In this document: piece after piece, positions 5,307 through 12,305 of the stretch
How the letters are laid out: each line of letters opens with the position of its first letter
How positions within the stretch are numbered: the first letter of the stretch is position 1
IMG/VR virus record: IMGVR_UViG_3300034160_000018
Location: 1 to 20,324 of that record
Source: a virus
DNA: 20,324 bases
Strand: one strand, 5' to 3'
Made by a program: the position numbers and the translations under genes
The notes under the pieces: generated by a model
Told to the model about the DNA's origin: nothing
The model's input: only the letters and a program-made list of their open reading frames with translations
Database searches by the model: none

Positions 5307-6703
5307 ATAATATCGATATCGAAGCCAGCGTGATCGGCGGCCTGCTGCTGAGCGGGTTAACCCCAGACGCCGCCGACGTGATCGCCACACTTGATCCTGA
5401 TGCGTTCTCCGCGCCGCTGTACCGAGATACGTTTAGGGAGATCATGCGTCAGGCCAATAATCGCGGGATGATTGACGGCCTTCTGGTGGCCGAGGCAATG
5501 GGCGAGGGGTGCTTCGCTGACATCATGGAAACCATGTCAAGGAACCGTGGCCCGTCGGTCGCAAACCTGAAAGGCTATGCGCGTGTTGTTGGCGAGTATT
5601 ACCAGATCCGCGAGTTCACAAAACTTATGGAGTCTAGCTATGAGCTGATCACCGGCGCGCACAATCATGAGCAGGCGCTGGACGGCATACAGGCATTCGC
5701 CAGTAAGATTTTTTCCATCTCGAAACCGCATGATGAACACCGCCCGATCCACATCAACGAATTGCTTGGTTCTTATGCTGAACTGCTGGAACAGCGCAAT
5801 CTTAATGGTGAAGAGTCCGATACGCTCAAAACCGGGATCCCCGAACTGGACGAGATAACCGGCGGCATGAACCCAGTTGACCTGGTTGTCGTGGCCGCTC
5901 GTCCTGGCATGGGGAAGACCGAGTTTGCGCTCAAGGTTGCTGAAGGTGTGGCCACCACGTCAGTGCGTATCGGTGATGCCGACATGCCGCGCGGCGTATT
6001 GATCTTCAGCATGGAAATGAGTGCGCACCAGGTTATCGAGCGTCAACTGGCCAATGCTTCAAACATGCCCGTATCCGTACTGCGCAATCCCGCAAAGAGC
6101 ATGGGCGACGAAGAGTGGGCGCGTGTTTCCATGGGCATTCAGCGTCTTATTGGCTTGCAGGTGTGGGTTGTCGATGCCTCCAAACTCACGGTAGAGCAGA
6201 TCCGGGCGATTGCTCAGCGGCACAAGATGGAGCACCCGAACCTTTCACTGATTTTGGCTGACTATCTTGGCCTCATTGAAAAGCCTCGAGCAGAACGTAA
6301 CGACCTGGCCATTGCGCATATTTCTGGCTCACTCAAGCGCATGGCAAAAGACCTAAAAACCCCTGTGATGACGCTAAGCCAGCTCTCCAGAGACGTTGAA
6401 AAGCGTCCTATGGGCCAGCGCAGGCCGACGAACTCAGACCTGCGTGATAGCGGCAGCATCGAGCAGGACGCAGACAGCATCATCATGCTGTACCGCGAAG
6501 CGGCATATCAGGAAGACAGCCCGGCAGCTCCCTTCGCGGAAATCATCGTCACGAAGAACCGCTTCGGGATCCAGGGAACCGTTTACCAAGAATTCAAGCA
6601 TGGCCACTTCATACCGACCGACCAAGCACATGCGGCGCAGATCTGCCGCGCGAAACCACAGCAGGCCGCTACCGGCCGCAGTTATGCCAAGAGGGATCTG
6701 TGA
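5303..6703 (+). CDS. DnaB-type replicative helicase
   Basis: This 466-residue protein is a phage copy of the hexameric replicative helicase, as in P22 gp12, so the phage needs no lambda P-type loader to borrow host DnaB. The N-terminal helical domain (residues 1-100) is followed by the RecA-like motor: Walker A ARPGMGKT (K205), catalytic glutamate region FSMEMS (E238), Walker [13 protein letters not shown] (D320), and the arginine-finger/Gln region ([21 protein letters not shown]). It starts with GTG, overlapping the initiator stop, with GGGAGGG a few bases upstream. Length fits the family. Confidence 0.93.
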   Translation: MNNIDIEASVIGGLLLSGLTPDAADVIATLDPDAFSAPLYRDTFREIMRQANNRGMIDGLLVAEAMGEGCFADIMETMSRNRGPSVANLKGYARVVGEYYQIREFTKLMESSYELITGAHNHEQALDGIQAFASKIFSISKPHDEHRPIHINELLGSYAELLEQRNLNGEESDTLKTGIPELDEITGGMNPVDLVVVAARPGMGKTEFALKVAEGVATTSVRIGDADMPRGVLIFSMEMSAHQVIERQLANASNMPVSVLRNPAKSMGDEEWARVSMGIQRLIGLQVWVVDASKLTVEQIRAIAQRHKMEHPNLSLILADYLGLIEKPRAERNDLAIAHISGSLKRMAKDLKTPVMTLSQLSRDVEKRPMGQRRPTNSDLRDSGSIEQDADSIIMLYREAAYQEDSPAAPFAEIIVTKNRFGIQGTVYQEFKHGHFIPTDQAHAAQICRAKPQQAATGRSYAKRDL

Positions 6704-7125
6704 TGGATGACTTTTGCCTGCATGAGACAACCAAGGCGCAGTTATGGCCAGTGCTGAAAGAGCTGGTGGCCACTGGCAAGCGCTATCGAGTCAGTATCGT
6801 TGAATGGAAAGAGAAGCGATCGTTAAGCCAAAACTCGCTGATGTGGAAGTGGAACGGCGAAGTGGCCACGCAGCTGACGCGCGCAGGGAAGGGCAAATTT
6901 AATCAGGACGATATTCACGAATACCTGAAAGACCTGTATTGCCCGCCTAAGCCGATCTCGGTCATGGGCGAAACGCGCTACGTGAAATCAACAAAATTAC
7001 TCGATACCGGGGAAATGACCCGCTATCTGGAACAGATCGACATGTGGGCGCATAAGCGAGGCCTGCGGCTGACGATCCCCGCGCACTGCGAATACCGAAA
7101 ACTCATGGAGGCCCAGAACGCATGA
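6703..7125 (+). CDS. ninB: NinB recombination protein
   Basis: The 140-residue protein resembles the NinB/Orf family of lambdoid phages, including the marks SLSQNSLMWKW near residue 40 and DIHEYLKDLYCPP near residue 73. Lambda NinB (Orf) binds single-stranded DNA and replaces RecFOR functions in phage recombination. I choose ATG 6703 (stop/start overlap TGATG, GAGGG seven bases upstream) over the in-frame GTG at 6700, which is too close to the ribosome site. It overlaps rusA by four bases. Confidence 0.88.
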   Translation: MDDFCLHETTKAQLWPVLKELVATGKRYRVSIVEWKEKRSLSQNSLMWKWNGEVATQLTRAGKGKFNQDDIHEYLKDLYCPPKPISVMGETRYVKSTKLLDTGEMTRYLEQIDMWAHKRGLRLTIPAHCEYRKLMEAQNA

Positions 7126-7478
7126 AGACCTACGCGATAGTCCCGATCCCAAAGCCCAGAATGACGCAGCGCGACCGCTGGGCGAAGCGACCGCCAGTGC
7201 TGCGTTACCGCGCGTTTTGCGATGAGGTACGACACAACCGGATTTCGCTGCCGGAAAGCGGCTATCACGTTACCTTTGTGCTGCCCATGCCGCCGATCTG
7301 GAGCAAGAAAAAACGCGCTGAGATGGTCGGGAAACCGCATCAGCAAAAGCCTGACAAAGACAATTTAGAAAAAGCATTGCTGGATGCAATTTTTGAGGAC
7401 GACTGCCGGATTTGGGATGGCCGTGTAACAAAACTTTGGGGCGATGTAGGCCAAATCATTATCGGAGAAATAGTATGA
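7122..7478 (+). CDS. rusA: RusA Holliday junction resolvase
   Basis: The 118-residue protein has the RusA signature: KPDKDNLEKALLDAIFEDDCRIWDG, with acidic residues D78 and D80 (equivalent to E. coli RusA D70 and D72) and D93/D94 near the third metal ligand, plus the N-terminal IPKPRMTQRDRW element. It is a metal-dependent dimeric resolvase that cuts four-way junctions formed in phage recombination and replication. It overlaps ninB (ATGA) and the Q gene (ATGA), consistent with a coupled recombination/late-control unit. Confidence 0.92.
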   Translation: MKTYAIVPIPKPRMTQRDRWAKRPPVLRYRAFCDEVRHNRISLPESGYHVTFVLPMPPIWSKKKRAEMVGKPHQQKPDKDNLEKALLDAIFEDDCRIWDGRVTKLWGDVGQIIIGEIV

Positions 7479-8296
7479 GATTAGAGTCCATTCCAAAATA
7501 TTTTTCACCTAAATCGCCAACGTTTAGCGATTCACCGCGCGCTACCGCATCAGACATGCTCACTGGCACAGATATCATGGCCGCTTTAGGCCTGGCGGAT
7601 TTGAAAGGTGGTTTCGGGCTGGACTTGTTCTTAGCCAAGCAGGGGGTTAGCGCACCGGCCAGCGCCGTGCATAGTCTCTTTGCAATTGCTCGTAAGCTGG
7701 CAATCAAGCATAGGGCTATGACCAAGCATGCTGAAGACGTGCAGCTCCGCGCGCTGGCGGTGATGACCGTATTCGCCTATCAGGATTACTCGCGCAGTGC
7801 GGCCAGCACGCGGCCCTGCGATTGCTGCTCGGGTAATGGATTTATTGCCGTGGAGGTGTTCACTACCAAGGCGCATATGCCGTGGGTGGCAAAAGGCATT
7901 GTGCGCGTGAGCAAAGAGTGGGGAGGGGAGATTACCCCCTCAGTGTTTGAGGTTCACCGCAAGCTACGCGAAACAACACGGGTTCTATGCCCGGAATGCA
8001 AAGGCAAGAAGGTGATCAGTAATGCCTGCCGCTGTCACGGCCGAGGCGTCGTGGTCGATAAGATAAAAAGCAAAGCAGCTGGGATCCCCATAACGAAAGA
8101 GTGCTGTAAGTGCAGCGGGCGCGGATTCGCGCGGTTGCCCGCCGAGCAGGTGCGTAAGGCTCTGGCGTTGGTGGGCATGGATATCGCCGAAACAACGTGG
8201 CGCCGTGACTATAAGCCGCTCTATGAGCAACTGGTAACCCAGTGCTACAAGGAGGAGAGTGACACTGATGCAATACTGGCAACGGTGACGTCATAG
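7475..8296 (+). CDS. Q: Late antiterminator Q (phage 82-like), with enlarged zinc region
   Basis: The start at 7475 (MRLESIPKYFSPKSPTFSDSPRATASD) matches the N-terminus I remember for Q82-type antiterminators and overlaps the rusA stop; the frame's 21 upstream codons are not coding. Q binds the late promoter region, joins paused RNA polymerase and makes it ignore terminators. The 273-residue protein has DnaJ-like CxxCxGxG knuckles at 115-122 and 210-217, and between them additional cysteines (C172-P-E-C175, C185, C187) in a stretch of about 90 residues. As I recall, standard Q82 relatives carry two knuckles and are shorter. The tail YKPLYEQLVTQCYKEES is typical. The pR'/tR' site follows directly. 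Confidence 0.9.
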   Translation: MRLESIPKYFSPKSPTFSDSPRATASDMLTGTDIMAALGLADLKGGFGLDLFLAKQGVSAPASAVHSLFAIARKLAIKHRAMTKHAEDVQLRALAVMTVFAYQDYSRSAASTRPCDCCSGNGFIAVEVFTTKAHMPWVAKGIVRVSKEWGGEITPSVFEVHRKLRETTRVLCPECKGKKVISNACRCHGRGVVVDKIKSKAAGIPITKECCKCSGRGFARLPAEQVRKALALVGMDIAETTWRRDYKPLYEQLVTQCYKEESDTDAILATVTS

Positions 8297-8302
8297 GAGC
8301 GA

Positions 8303-8356
8303 TTGACACTTTGGCGAAAATGGACTAATTTCATTCACATGATGGGAAATTAACGC
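8303..8356 (+). promoter_or_regulatory. Late promoter pR' with promoter-proximal pause element
   Basis: TTGACA (8303-8308), 17 bases, TAATTT (8326-8331) parallels lambda pR' (TTGACT, 17, TAAATT). The transcribed start region CACATGATGGGAAATTAACG is laid out like the lambda pR' pause region (ACGATGGGTTAATTCG), with CATGAT as a -10-like pause sequence. It stands a few bases after the Q stop and before terminator tR', so it should be the Q-responsive start of all late genes. Confidence 0.8.
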
Positions 8357-8380
8357 CTGTCACATGAACAGAATTAAAAG

Positions 8381-8404
8381 AACCCGCCGCCGTGCGGGTT
8401 TTTT
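8381..8404 (+). terminator. Q-dependent leader terminator tR'
   Basis: AACCCGC (8381-8387) and GCGGGTT (8394-8400) form a 7-bp stem with a 6-base loop, followed by six T in total. It would end a leader transcript of roughly 65 bases from pR' unless Q is bound, giving late-gene control. Confidence 0.85.
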
Positions 8405-8483
8405 CATATCCAGCCAAGGCTGCGCTAACGCGTGGCCTTTTTTATTGACAACAGCACACCCCGACAGCCGGGAGGTGGAGATC

Positions 8484-8756
8484 ATGAAGATGGACGACAA
8501 GTACAGTAACGCCACATATGGCAGTGCTGGTCTTACCGCCTTCTTTGCTAGCCTATCGCTGCAGGACTGGGGATTTATCATCGGCGTGGCCTTCAGTATC
8601 GCGCTAGGTGTCTTAACCTACCTGCTGAACAGGCGAGAGCAAATAAAGCGCACCAGAATACTGCAGGACATTCTCACCAAGACCAGCGCACAGAACCCCT
8701 CTGCCACAGCTCAAGTTATTGCCGAATTAGGCTCAAAAGCTCCGAACGAGATCTGA
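8484..8756 (+). CDS. Class II pinholin (S21-like) with dual start
   Basis: The 90-residue protein begins MKMDDKYSNATYGSAGLTAFFAS, much like S21 (MKSMDKIS...). Segment one (about 11-27) is small-residue-rich and weakly hydrophobic, as in a SAR-type TM1 that leaves the membrane; segment two (IIGVAFSIALGVLTYLL, about 31-47) is a firm helix, followed by a basic cytoplasmic tail. In S21 the extra N-terminal Met-Lys form is an antiholin. Here Met1 and Met3 flank Lys2, and each has its own ribosome site: GGAGG eight bases before Met1 and GGAG nine before Met3. Pinholins depolarise the membrane and thereby release the SAR endolysin encoded next. An in-frame upstream ATG at 8364 lies within the tR' leader and is not used. 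Confidence 0.88.
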   Translation: MKMDDKYSNATYGSAGLTAFFASLSLQDWGFIIGVAFSIALGVLTYLLNRREQIKRTRILQDILTKTSAQNPSATAQVIAELGSKAPNEI

Positions 8757-8757
8757 T

Positions 8758-9237
8758 ATGACCCCCAGTCTGAGGAACAAGATTATCGCCGCCACCAGTG
8801 GCGGTGCGCTGGCGATCGCCGCTGTGCTTATCCCTGAACTCGAGGGCGTCCGTTATGAGCCTTATTACGATGTGGCCGGTGTGCTGACTGTTTGTTATGG
8901 GCATACGGGCACAGACATCGTTATCGGCAAAAAGTACACGCCAGCGGAATGCAAGGCGATGCTGGAGAAAGACCTGGTGCCGTTCTCGCGGTCAGTACAG
9001 CGCTCTGTAAAAGTTCCAGCTACCGAACACCAGAAGGCTGCGCTGATCAGCTTCAGCTACAACGTAGGCGTGTACGCGTTCGAGCGCTCGTCGCTGCTGC
9101 GTAGACTCAATGCTGGTGATTACGTGGGCGCGTGCGCGGGCCTGCGGCAGTGGATTTATGCTGGTGGCAAACAGTGGAAAGGACTGATGAATCGCAGGGA
9201 AGTAGAGCATGAGGTCTGCACGTGGAGCCAAAAATGA
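8758..9237 (+). CDS. SAR endolysin (R21-like lysozyme, glycoside hydrolase 24)
   Basis: The 159-residue muramidase cuts peptidoglycan glycan strands. Catalytic triad spacing E29-D38-T44 (ELEGVRYEPYYDVAGVLT) equals E11-D20-T26 of T4 lysozyme. Residues 8-25 (KIIAATSGGALAIAAVLI) form a weak, Gly/Ala/Ser-rich signal-arrest-release segment in place of a cleavable signal, so the enzyme is exported by Sec, held in the membrane and freed on depolarisation. It starts two bases after the holin stop and overlaps Rz by four bases. Confidence 0.93.
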   Translation: MTPSLRNKIIAATSGGALAIAAVLIPELEGVRYEPYYDVAGVLTVCYGHTGTDIVIGKKYTPAECKAMLEKDLVPFSRSVQRSVKVPATEHQKAALISFSYNVGVYAFERSSLLRRLNAGDYVGACAGLRQWIYAGGKQWKGLMNRREVEHEVCTWSQK

Positions 9238-9599
9238 AATATGCATTGAGCGGCCTGTTGCTGGTGGCCATCTGTCTTGGCGGTCTGGCGTTTCACTATC
9301 ACGGCCAATCCGTTGATGTGGGCAAGGCTCTATCTCAAGCCATGGATGAAAGAGATAGCGCAGAAAAGATAACAGGCAATGTCATTACCACAATGAACCT
9401 GTTCAACGATATCGCTAAGGCTAATGAAGATGCAAAGCAAAAAAACGCAAACGACAGCGAACCTGTCAGAGTGGTCTACAAAACCATACTGGCAAAGTCT
9501 GCCTGCTCTCGCGACGCTGTTGATAGGGATGTCGCTGACGGGCTGCTCAACCGAGCGGGTAAAATACGTTCCGGTACCAGTGGTGCCTATCCCCGCTAG
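9234..9599 (+). CDS. Rz: Inner-membrane spanin subunit Rz
   Basis: The 121-residue protein starts MKYALSGLLLVAICLGGLAF, an uncleaved membrane anchor, followed by a periplasmic helical coiled-coil region (KALSQAMDERDSAEKITG...). This is the i-spanin plan; with Rz1 it bridges the envelope and fuses outer and inner membrane at the end of lysis. I use the ATG overlapping the endolysin stop (ATGA); the in-frame ATG at 9222 lies inside the endolysin gene. Rz1 is embedded in the +1 frame of the 3' part. Confidence 0.85.
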   Translation: MKYALSGLLLVAICLGGLAFHYHGQSVDVGKALSQAMDERDSAEKITGNVITTMNLFNDIAKANEDAKQKNANDSEPVRVVYKTILAKSACSRDAVDRDVADGLLNRAGKIRSGTSGAYPR

Positions 9600-9777
9600 C
9601 CTGACCGCTGACTGTATTCCCCCATTGCCCGAATTACCTCTCACGTACGGTGGCAGTGTCATCTGGAATGACCAGTTGTTGGAGGTCATTGAGAACTGCA
9701 ACCGCGATAAGGCCGATATCAGGAAGATCGAATCAACCAGAAAGGTGGTAAGCCATGATATGCAACCTGGTATGTGA
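9430..9777 (+). CDS. Rz1: Outer-membrane lipoprotein spanin subunit Rz1
   Basis: It begins inside Rz in the +1 frame and continues 178 bases past it. I prefer Met at 9430 (AAGG nine bases upstream) over the one at 9424 (only three). The signal peptide is long and ends in lipobox SLTGC, Cys39, with CSTE giving outer-membrane sorting. The mature part is proline-rich (YVPVPVVPIPASL... PPLPELPL), typical of Rz1. Mature length of about 77 residues is longer than lambda Rz1 (about 40). Its end overlaps the next small gene by 23 bases. Confidence 0.85.
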   Translation: MQSKKTQTTANLSEWSTKPYWQSLPALATLLIGMSLTGCSTERVKYVPVPVVPIPASLTADCIPPLPELPLTYGGSVIWNDQLLEVIENCNRDKADIRKIESTRKVVSHDMQPGM

Positions 9778-9922
9778 GATTAAAGTTCGTCGCTGGGCTT
9801 TTCCAATCCTCATTATTTCCCATTATTTGCGATGGGACTGGCTAGGAAAAAAATGCATCAGGACTGAAGTGAAGGCGGTCCCAATCAAACAAAAATGTCA
9901 GGTCCGGAAAAAAGAGGATTGA
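9755..9922 (+). CDS. 55-residue basic protein after Rz1, unknown function
   Basis: The frame reads MICNLVCEIKVRRWAFPILI..., with a hydrophobic/aromatic core (RRWAFPILIISHYLRWDWL) and a basic Lys/Cys-rich tail. GGTGG lies about seven bases before the ATG. It overlaps the Rz1 end and stops two bases before the ATG of the fibre-like gene, filling an otherwise empty gap, which supports it. The hydrophobic stretch is too broken for a sure membrane helix. I recall short proteins of this kind near lysis genes in other enterobacterial prophages but cannot name a family. Confidence 0.55.
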   Translation: MICNLVCEIKVRRWAFPILIISHYLRWDWLGKKCIRTEVKAVPIKQKCQVRKKED

Positions 9923-9924
9923 TA

Positions 9925-10560
9925 ATGGGATTATTTCCAGATGGCGGGTTAGGCAATGGAGGTGGCGAGCCTGGGCCGGGTAACGTGCTTACCATTGGTA
10001 CTGTAACAACACTGCCAGCAGGACAGCCTGCTACAGCGACAATATCCGGCACCTCGCCCAACCAAGTTCTATCGCTCGGCCTGCCCGTTGCCGCTGTACA
10101 GCCTTATTTGCAAAGCCTATTCACATGGACTGGTAGCCAGAATATCAACAACGGCGTATTCCAGAATTTCGCAGCGCTTAACTTGCTTGCCGCCACGTCG
10201 AATACTGCAGGCGTTACCAGGGTGGGCAATCTGCTGTTTTTCCCGGCACTGGCAAGTCAGAGCGGTGTGGTTATCAGGACGCGCATCACCGGCACCATCG
10301 GTGGATCATCTGGAAGCGCCCGAGAGTGGTTCATTCAAACTAGGCGGTCCAATGGAACAACGATTGTTGGCAGTCAGAGTTGTGTGAAAGTCACTGGCAC
10401 TCCGATAACCAACCGTGATGCTGTATTGACTTCGTACACGCTCGACGCCTTAGACCCATTCACAACGCAGGGAATTATGGTCGGGCTTGATAACCAGTCC
10501 ACGCAGACGATCACCATTACCGCTATCGACCTGCTAATCCAGCGTTTCGTAAACCCTTGA
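9925..10560 (+). CDS. Fibre-like virion protein with collagen-type N-terminus
   Basis: The 211-residue protein starts MGLFPDGGLGNGGGEPGPGN (GAGG seven bases upstream; a longer frame from 9895 lacks support). The Gly/Pro-rich start is followed by VLTIGTVTTLPAGQPATATISGTSPNQVLSLGLP, a repeat-like motif common in trimeric phage fibres and head fibres, and then a C-terminal beta-rich domain of about 140 residues. It is probably a surface-exposed trimeric head or tail fibre/decoration; which one cannot be told. The odd place, between lysis and terminase genes rather than with the tail genes, favours a head-attached or accessory fibre. Confidence 0.6.
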   Translation: MGLFPDGGLGNGGGEPGPGNVLTIGTVTTLPAGQPATATISGTSPNQVLSLGLPVAAVQPYLQSLFTWTGSQNINNGVFQNFAALNLLAATSNTAGVTRVGNLLFFPALASQSGVVIRTRITGTIGGSSGSAREWFIQTRRSNGTTIVGSQSCVKVTGTPITNRDAVLTSYTLDALDPFTTQGIMVGLDNQSTQTITITAIDLLIQRFVNP

Positions 10561-10567
10561 GGCTAAC

Positions 10568-10801
10568 ATGACAGAAAAAAACGATTTCAGAATCCAACTG
10601 TTCCGCACTCTGTCGCTGGATCCGGAGGCATTTCGTCAGGCGAAAGAGTTCATCAGTGAAAGCCAAGTCCGCTATGAGCTGTTCACCGCTGAATACACCG
10701 CGCCTAGCGACGAAGAGGAAGAAGGGAAGCAGCAGACTCCGACCGAGAAAACCCGAGCCATCATCGAAAAGATGACCGCTTATATCAGCATGTTCGAGTG
10801 A
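10568..10801 (+). CDS. Small helical acidic protein, unknown
   Basis: The 77-residue protein is helical by composition, with an acidic middle (APSDEEEEGKQQTP) and no cysteine or membrane segment. GAGG overlaps the previous stop six bases before the ATG, so it is coupled to the fibre-like gene. It may be a chaperone or partner of the fibre, but that rests on position alone. Confidence 0.65.
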   Translation: MTEKNDFRIQLFRTLSLDPEAFRQAKEFISESQVRYELFTAEYTAPSDEEEEGKQQTPTEKTRAIIEKMTAYISMFE

Positions 10802-10808
10802 GGCCATC

Positions 10809-11045
10809 ATGACTGTAAGGACGGTGGTTCAAACAATTGGCAGCACATGGGTTCAACTGTCAGATGGTACGCAGACAAAGACGCTGCAGGTGTTGAATGG
10901 CTTGGTCATCATGGTTGATGCCGATGAGGCTCCGCCAGCCAACACCAAAGGTCACATTGTGAACACTTGGATGACTATCACGCCGCCGACAAAGGCATGG
11001 GTTAAAGCTAATGCCGGTGGTTTTGCAAATATCGCAGTGAGCTGA
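10809..11045 (+). CDS. Small beta-rich protein, possibly virion surface
   Basis: The 78-residue protein alternates hydrophobic and polar residues (TVVQTIGSTWVQLSDGTQTKTLQV... WMTITPPTKAWVKANAGG), a beta-sandwich look found in small phage structural proteins that decorate virions. GAGG lies about six bases before the ATG and the spacing to the previous gene is seven bases, so the three genes from 9925 form one unit. No catalytic motif is present. Confidence 0.65.
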   Translation: MTVRTVVQTIGSTWVQLSDGTQTKTLQVLNGLVIMVDADEAPPANTKGHIVNTWMTITPPTKAWVKANAGGFANIAVS

Positions 11046-11167
11046 TTTATAAAGTTCTGCAAAAGCTGTCGTAATGATGGCTTTTTCAGAGTTTTATACA
11101 GGTTTTAAAGTATGCAGGTCTCAGTAATTGCGAGTGTTGTATTTTAATAGGTAGAGGATTGTTCTAA
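11046..11167 (+). promoter_or_regulatory. Intergenic gap with hairpin
   Basis: CTGCAAAAGC (11057-11066) and GCTTTTTCAG (11080-11089) pair over ten positions with one mismatch; the U-run is part of the right arm and followed by CAGAG, so it is a weak terminator at best. The rest is AT-rich; I find no firm promoter. It separates the fibre-like trio from the packaging genes. Confidence 0.4.
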
Positions 11168-11794
11168 ATGGATAACAGAAGGCCGTACCCCCCATTAAAT
11201 TGGGTTAACTCGCCAGACGTTAAACCTTACATCAGCCTTATTCCTGCCAATGAAGTACATGAGTGGCTGATAAGCCAGATATTAAGTGAAGAAGGGCGGT
11301 TATATAACCCAGATCACTCCCACCTGATTGATGCAGACATTTGCTTTTTGTGGGCATCGAACGTTTTTGAAAAGCAAGGGCGCTCAGTACTCGGTCAAGC
11401 TGAGGAAGTAATGATGCGCGCTGGCGGCTGGCAAAAGGCGCGAATGGAACAGCAGATGTATGAGTGGTTCGGGCATGTGCCTAACTTCATCATTACGTTA
11501 GCTGCCGACTACTGCGCCCAATGCAACGACGTAGAGTTTTGCGCGCTGGTTGAGCATGAGCTCTATCACATAGCGCAAGCCACTGATGAGTTTGGGGCCC
11601 CTAAATTCACTCGAGAGGGCGCGCCTAAGCTAAAACTGCGTGGCCATGATGTGGAAGAGTTCGTTGGCGTTGTGCGTCGATACGGTGCCAGTAAAGAAGT
11701 ACAGGAAATGGTTGATGCGGCAAGCAGACCGGCGGAGGTTGCACATCTCGACATTGCCAGGGCGTGCGGTACATGCATGCTGCGACTGGCATAA
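11168..11794 (+). CDS. Putative phage metallopeptidase-like protein
   Basis: The 208-residue protein contains VEHELYHIAQ with a zincin HExxH motif (H130, E131, H134) and a conserved-looking GHDVEEFVGVVRRYG thirty residues later, where H160 or an acidic residue could be the third ligand. Members of the putative phage metallopeptidase family share this layout and often stand next to terminase genes. Cysteines at 116, 119 and 125 lie just before the motif. Its substrate is unknown. AGAGG precedes the ATG by ten bases after a 122-base gap. It could modify virion or host proteins, or be an inactive fold; the motif favours activity. Confidence 0.75.
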   Translation: MDNRRPYPPLNWVNSPDVKPYISLIPANEVHEWLISQILSEEGRLYNPDHSHLIDADICFLWASNVFEKQGRSVLGQAEEVMMRAGGWQKARMEQQMYEWFGHVPNFIITLAADYCAQCNDVEFCALVEHELYHIAQATDEFGAPKFTREGAPKLKLRGHDVEEFVGVVRRYGASKEVQEMVDAASRPAEVAHLDIARACGTCMLRLA

Positions 11795-11825
11795 ATTATA
11801 GACTGGTATGGACGGATGGTGAAAC

Positions 11826-12305
11826 ATGGCGGCATTAAAACCAGAGATTAAAGCCTTCATCATTCAATCGCTTGCGTGCTTCGATACCCCATCACAGGTG
11901 GTTGAGTCTGTCCATAAAGAATTTAAGGTGACGATTACAAGGCAGCAAGCGGAGGCTCACGACCCGACGAAGGCTAGCAGTAAAGGGTTGGCTAAGAAGT
12001 GGGTAGGCATGTTCTACGCCACACGCGAACGCTTCCAGAACGAGATGGCTGATATCCCGATCGCCAACAAGGCATACAGGTTGCGAGTTCTCGACCGGAT
12101 AGCGACCAGTACAGAGAAAATGAAAAACTTCCCTCTTACCGTTCAAGTTTTGGAGCAGGCAGCCAAAGAGATGGGGGACGCGTACACGAACAGGCAGAAA
12201 GTAGAGCATACCGGTAAAAATGGTGGCCCGATTGAGTCAGCCACGTTAACGCGTGATGAGTACAAGCAGGCTCGACAGGAGATGTTGGAGGATGACGACT
12301 GTTGA
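11826..12305 (+). CDS. Terminase small subunit (DUF2280-type)
   Basis: The 159-residue protein begins MAALKPEIKAFIIQSLACFDTPSQVVESVHKEF, a helix-turn-helix region followed by a helical domain, as in DUF2280 proteins found directly before terminase large subunits. It should recognise the packaging start on the concatemer and hand DNA to the motor. The C-terminus is acidic (EMLEDDDC). It overlaps the large subunit start by 14 bases, so the two are co-translated. Confidence 0.82.
   Translation: MAALKPEIKAFIIQSLACFDTPSQVVESVHKEFKVTITRQQAEAHDPTKASSKGLAKKWVGMFYATRERFQNEMADIPIANKAYRLRVLDRIATSTEKMKNFPLTVQVLEQAAKEMGDAYTNRQKVEHTGKNGGPIESATLTRDEYKQARQEMLEDDDC

Noticed and set aside
4767-5390. 207-residue minus-strand frame
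   Set aside because: It is antisense to the initiator and helicase genes, Arg/Pro-rich, with no start signal or family likeness.
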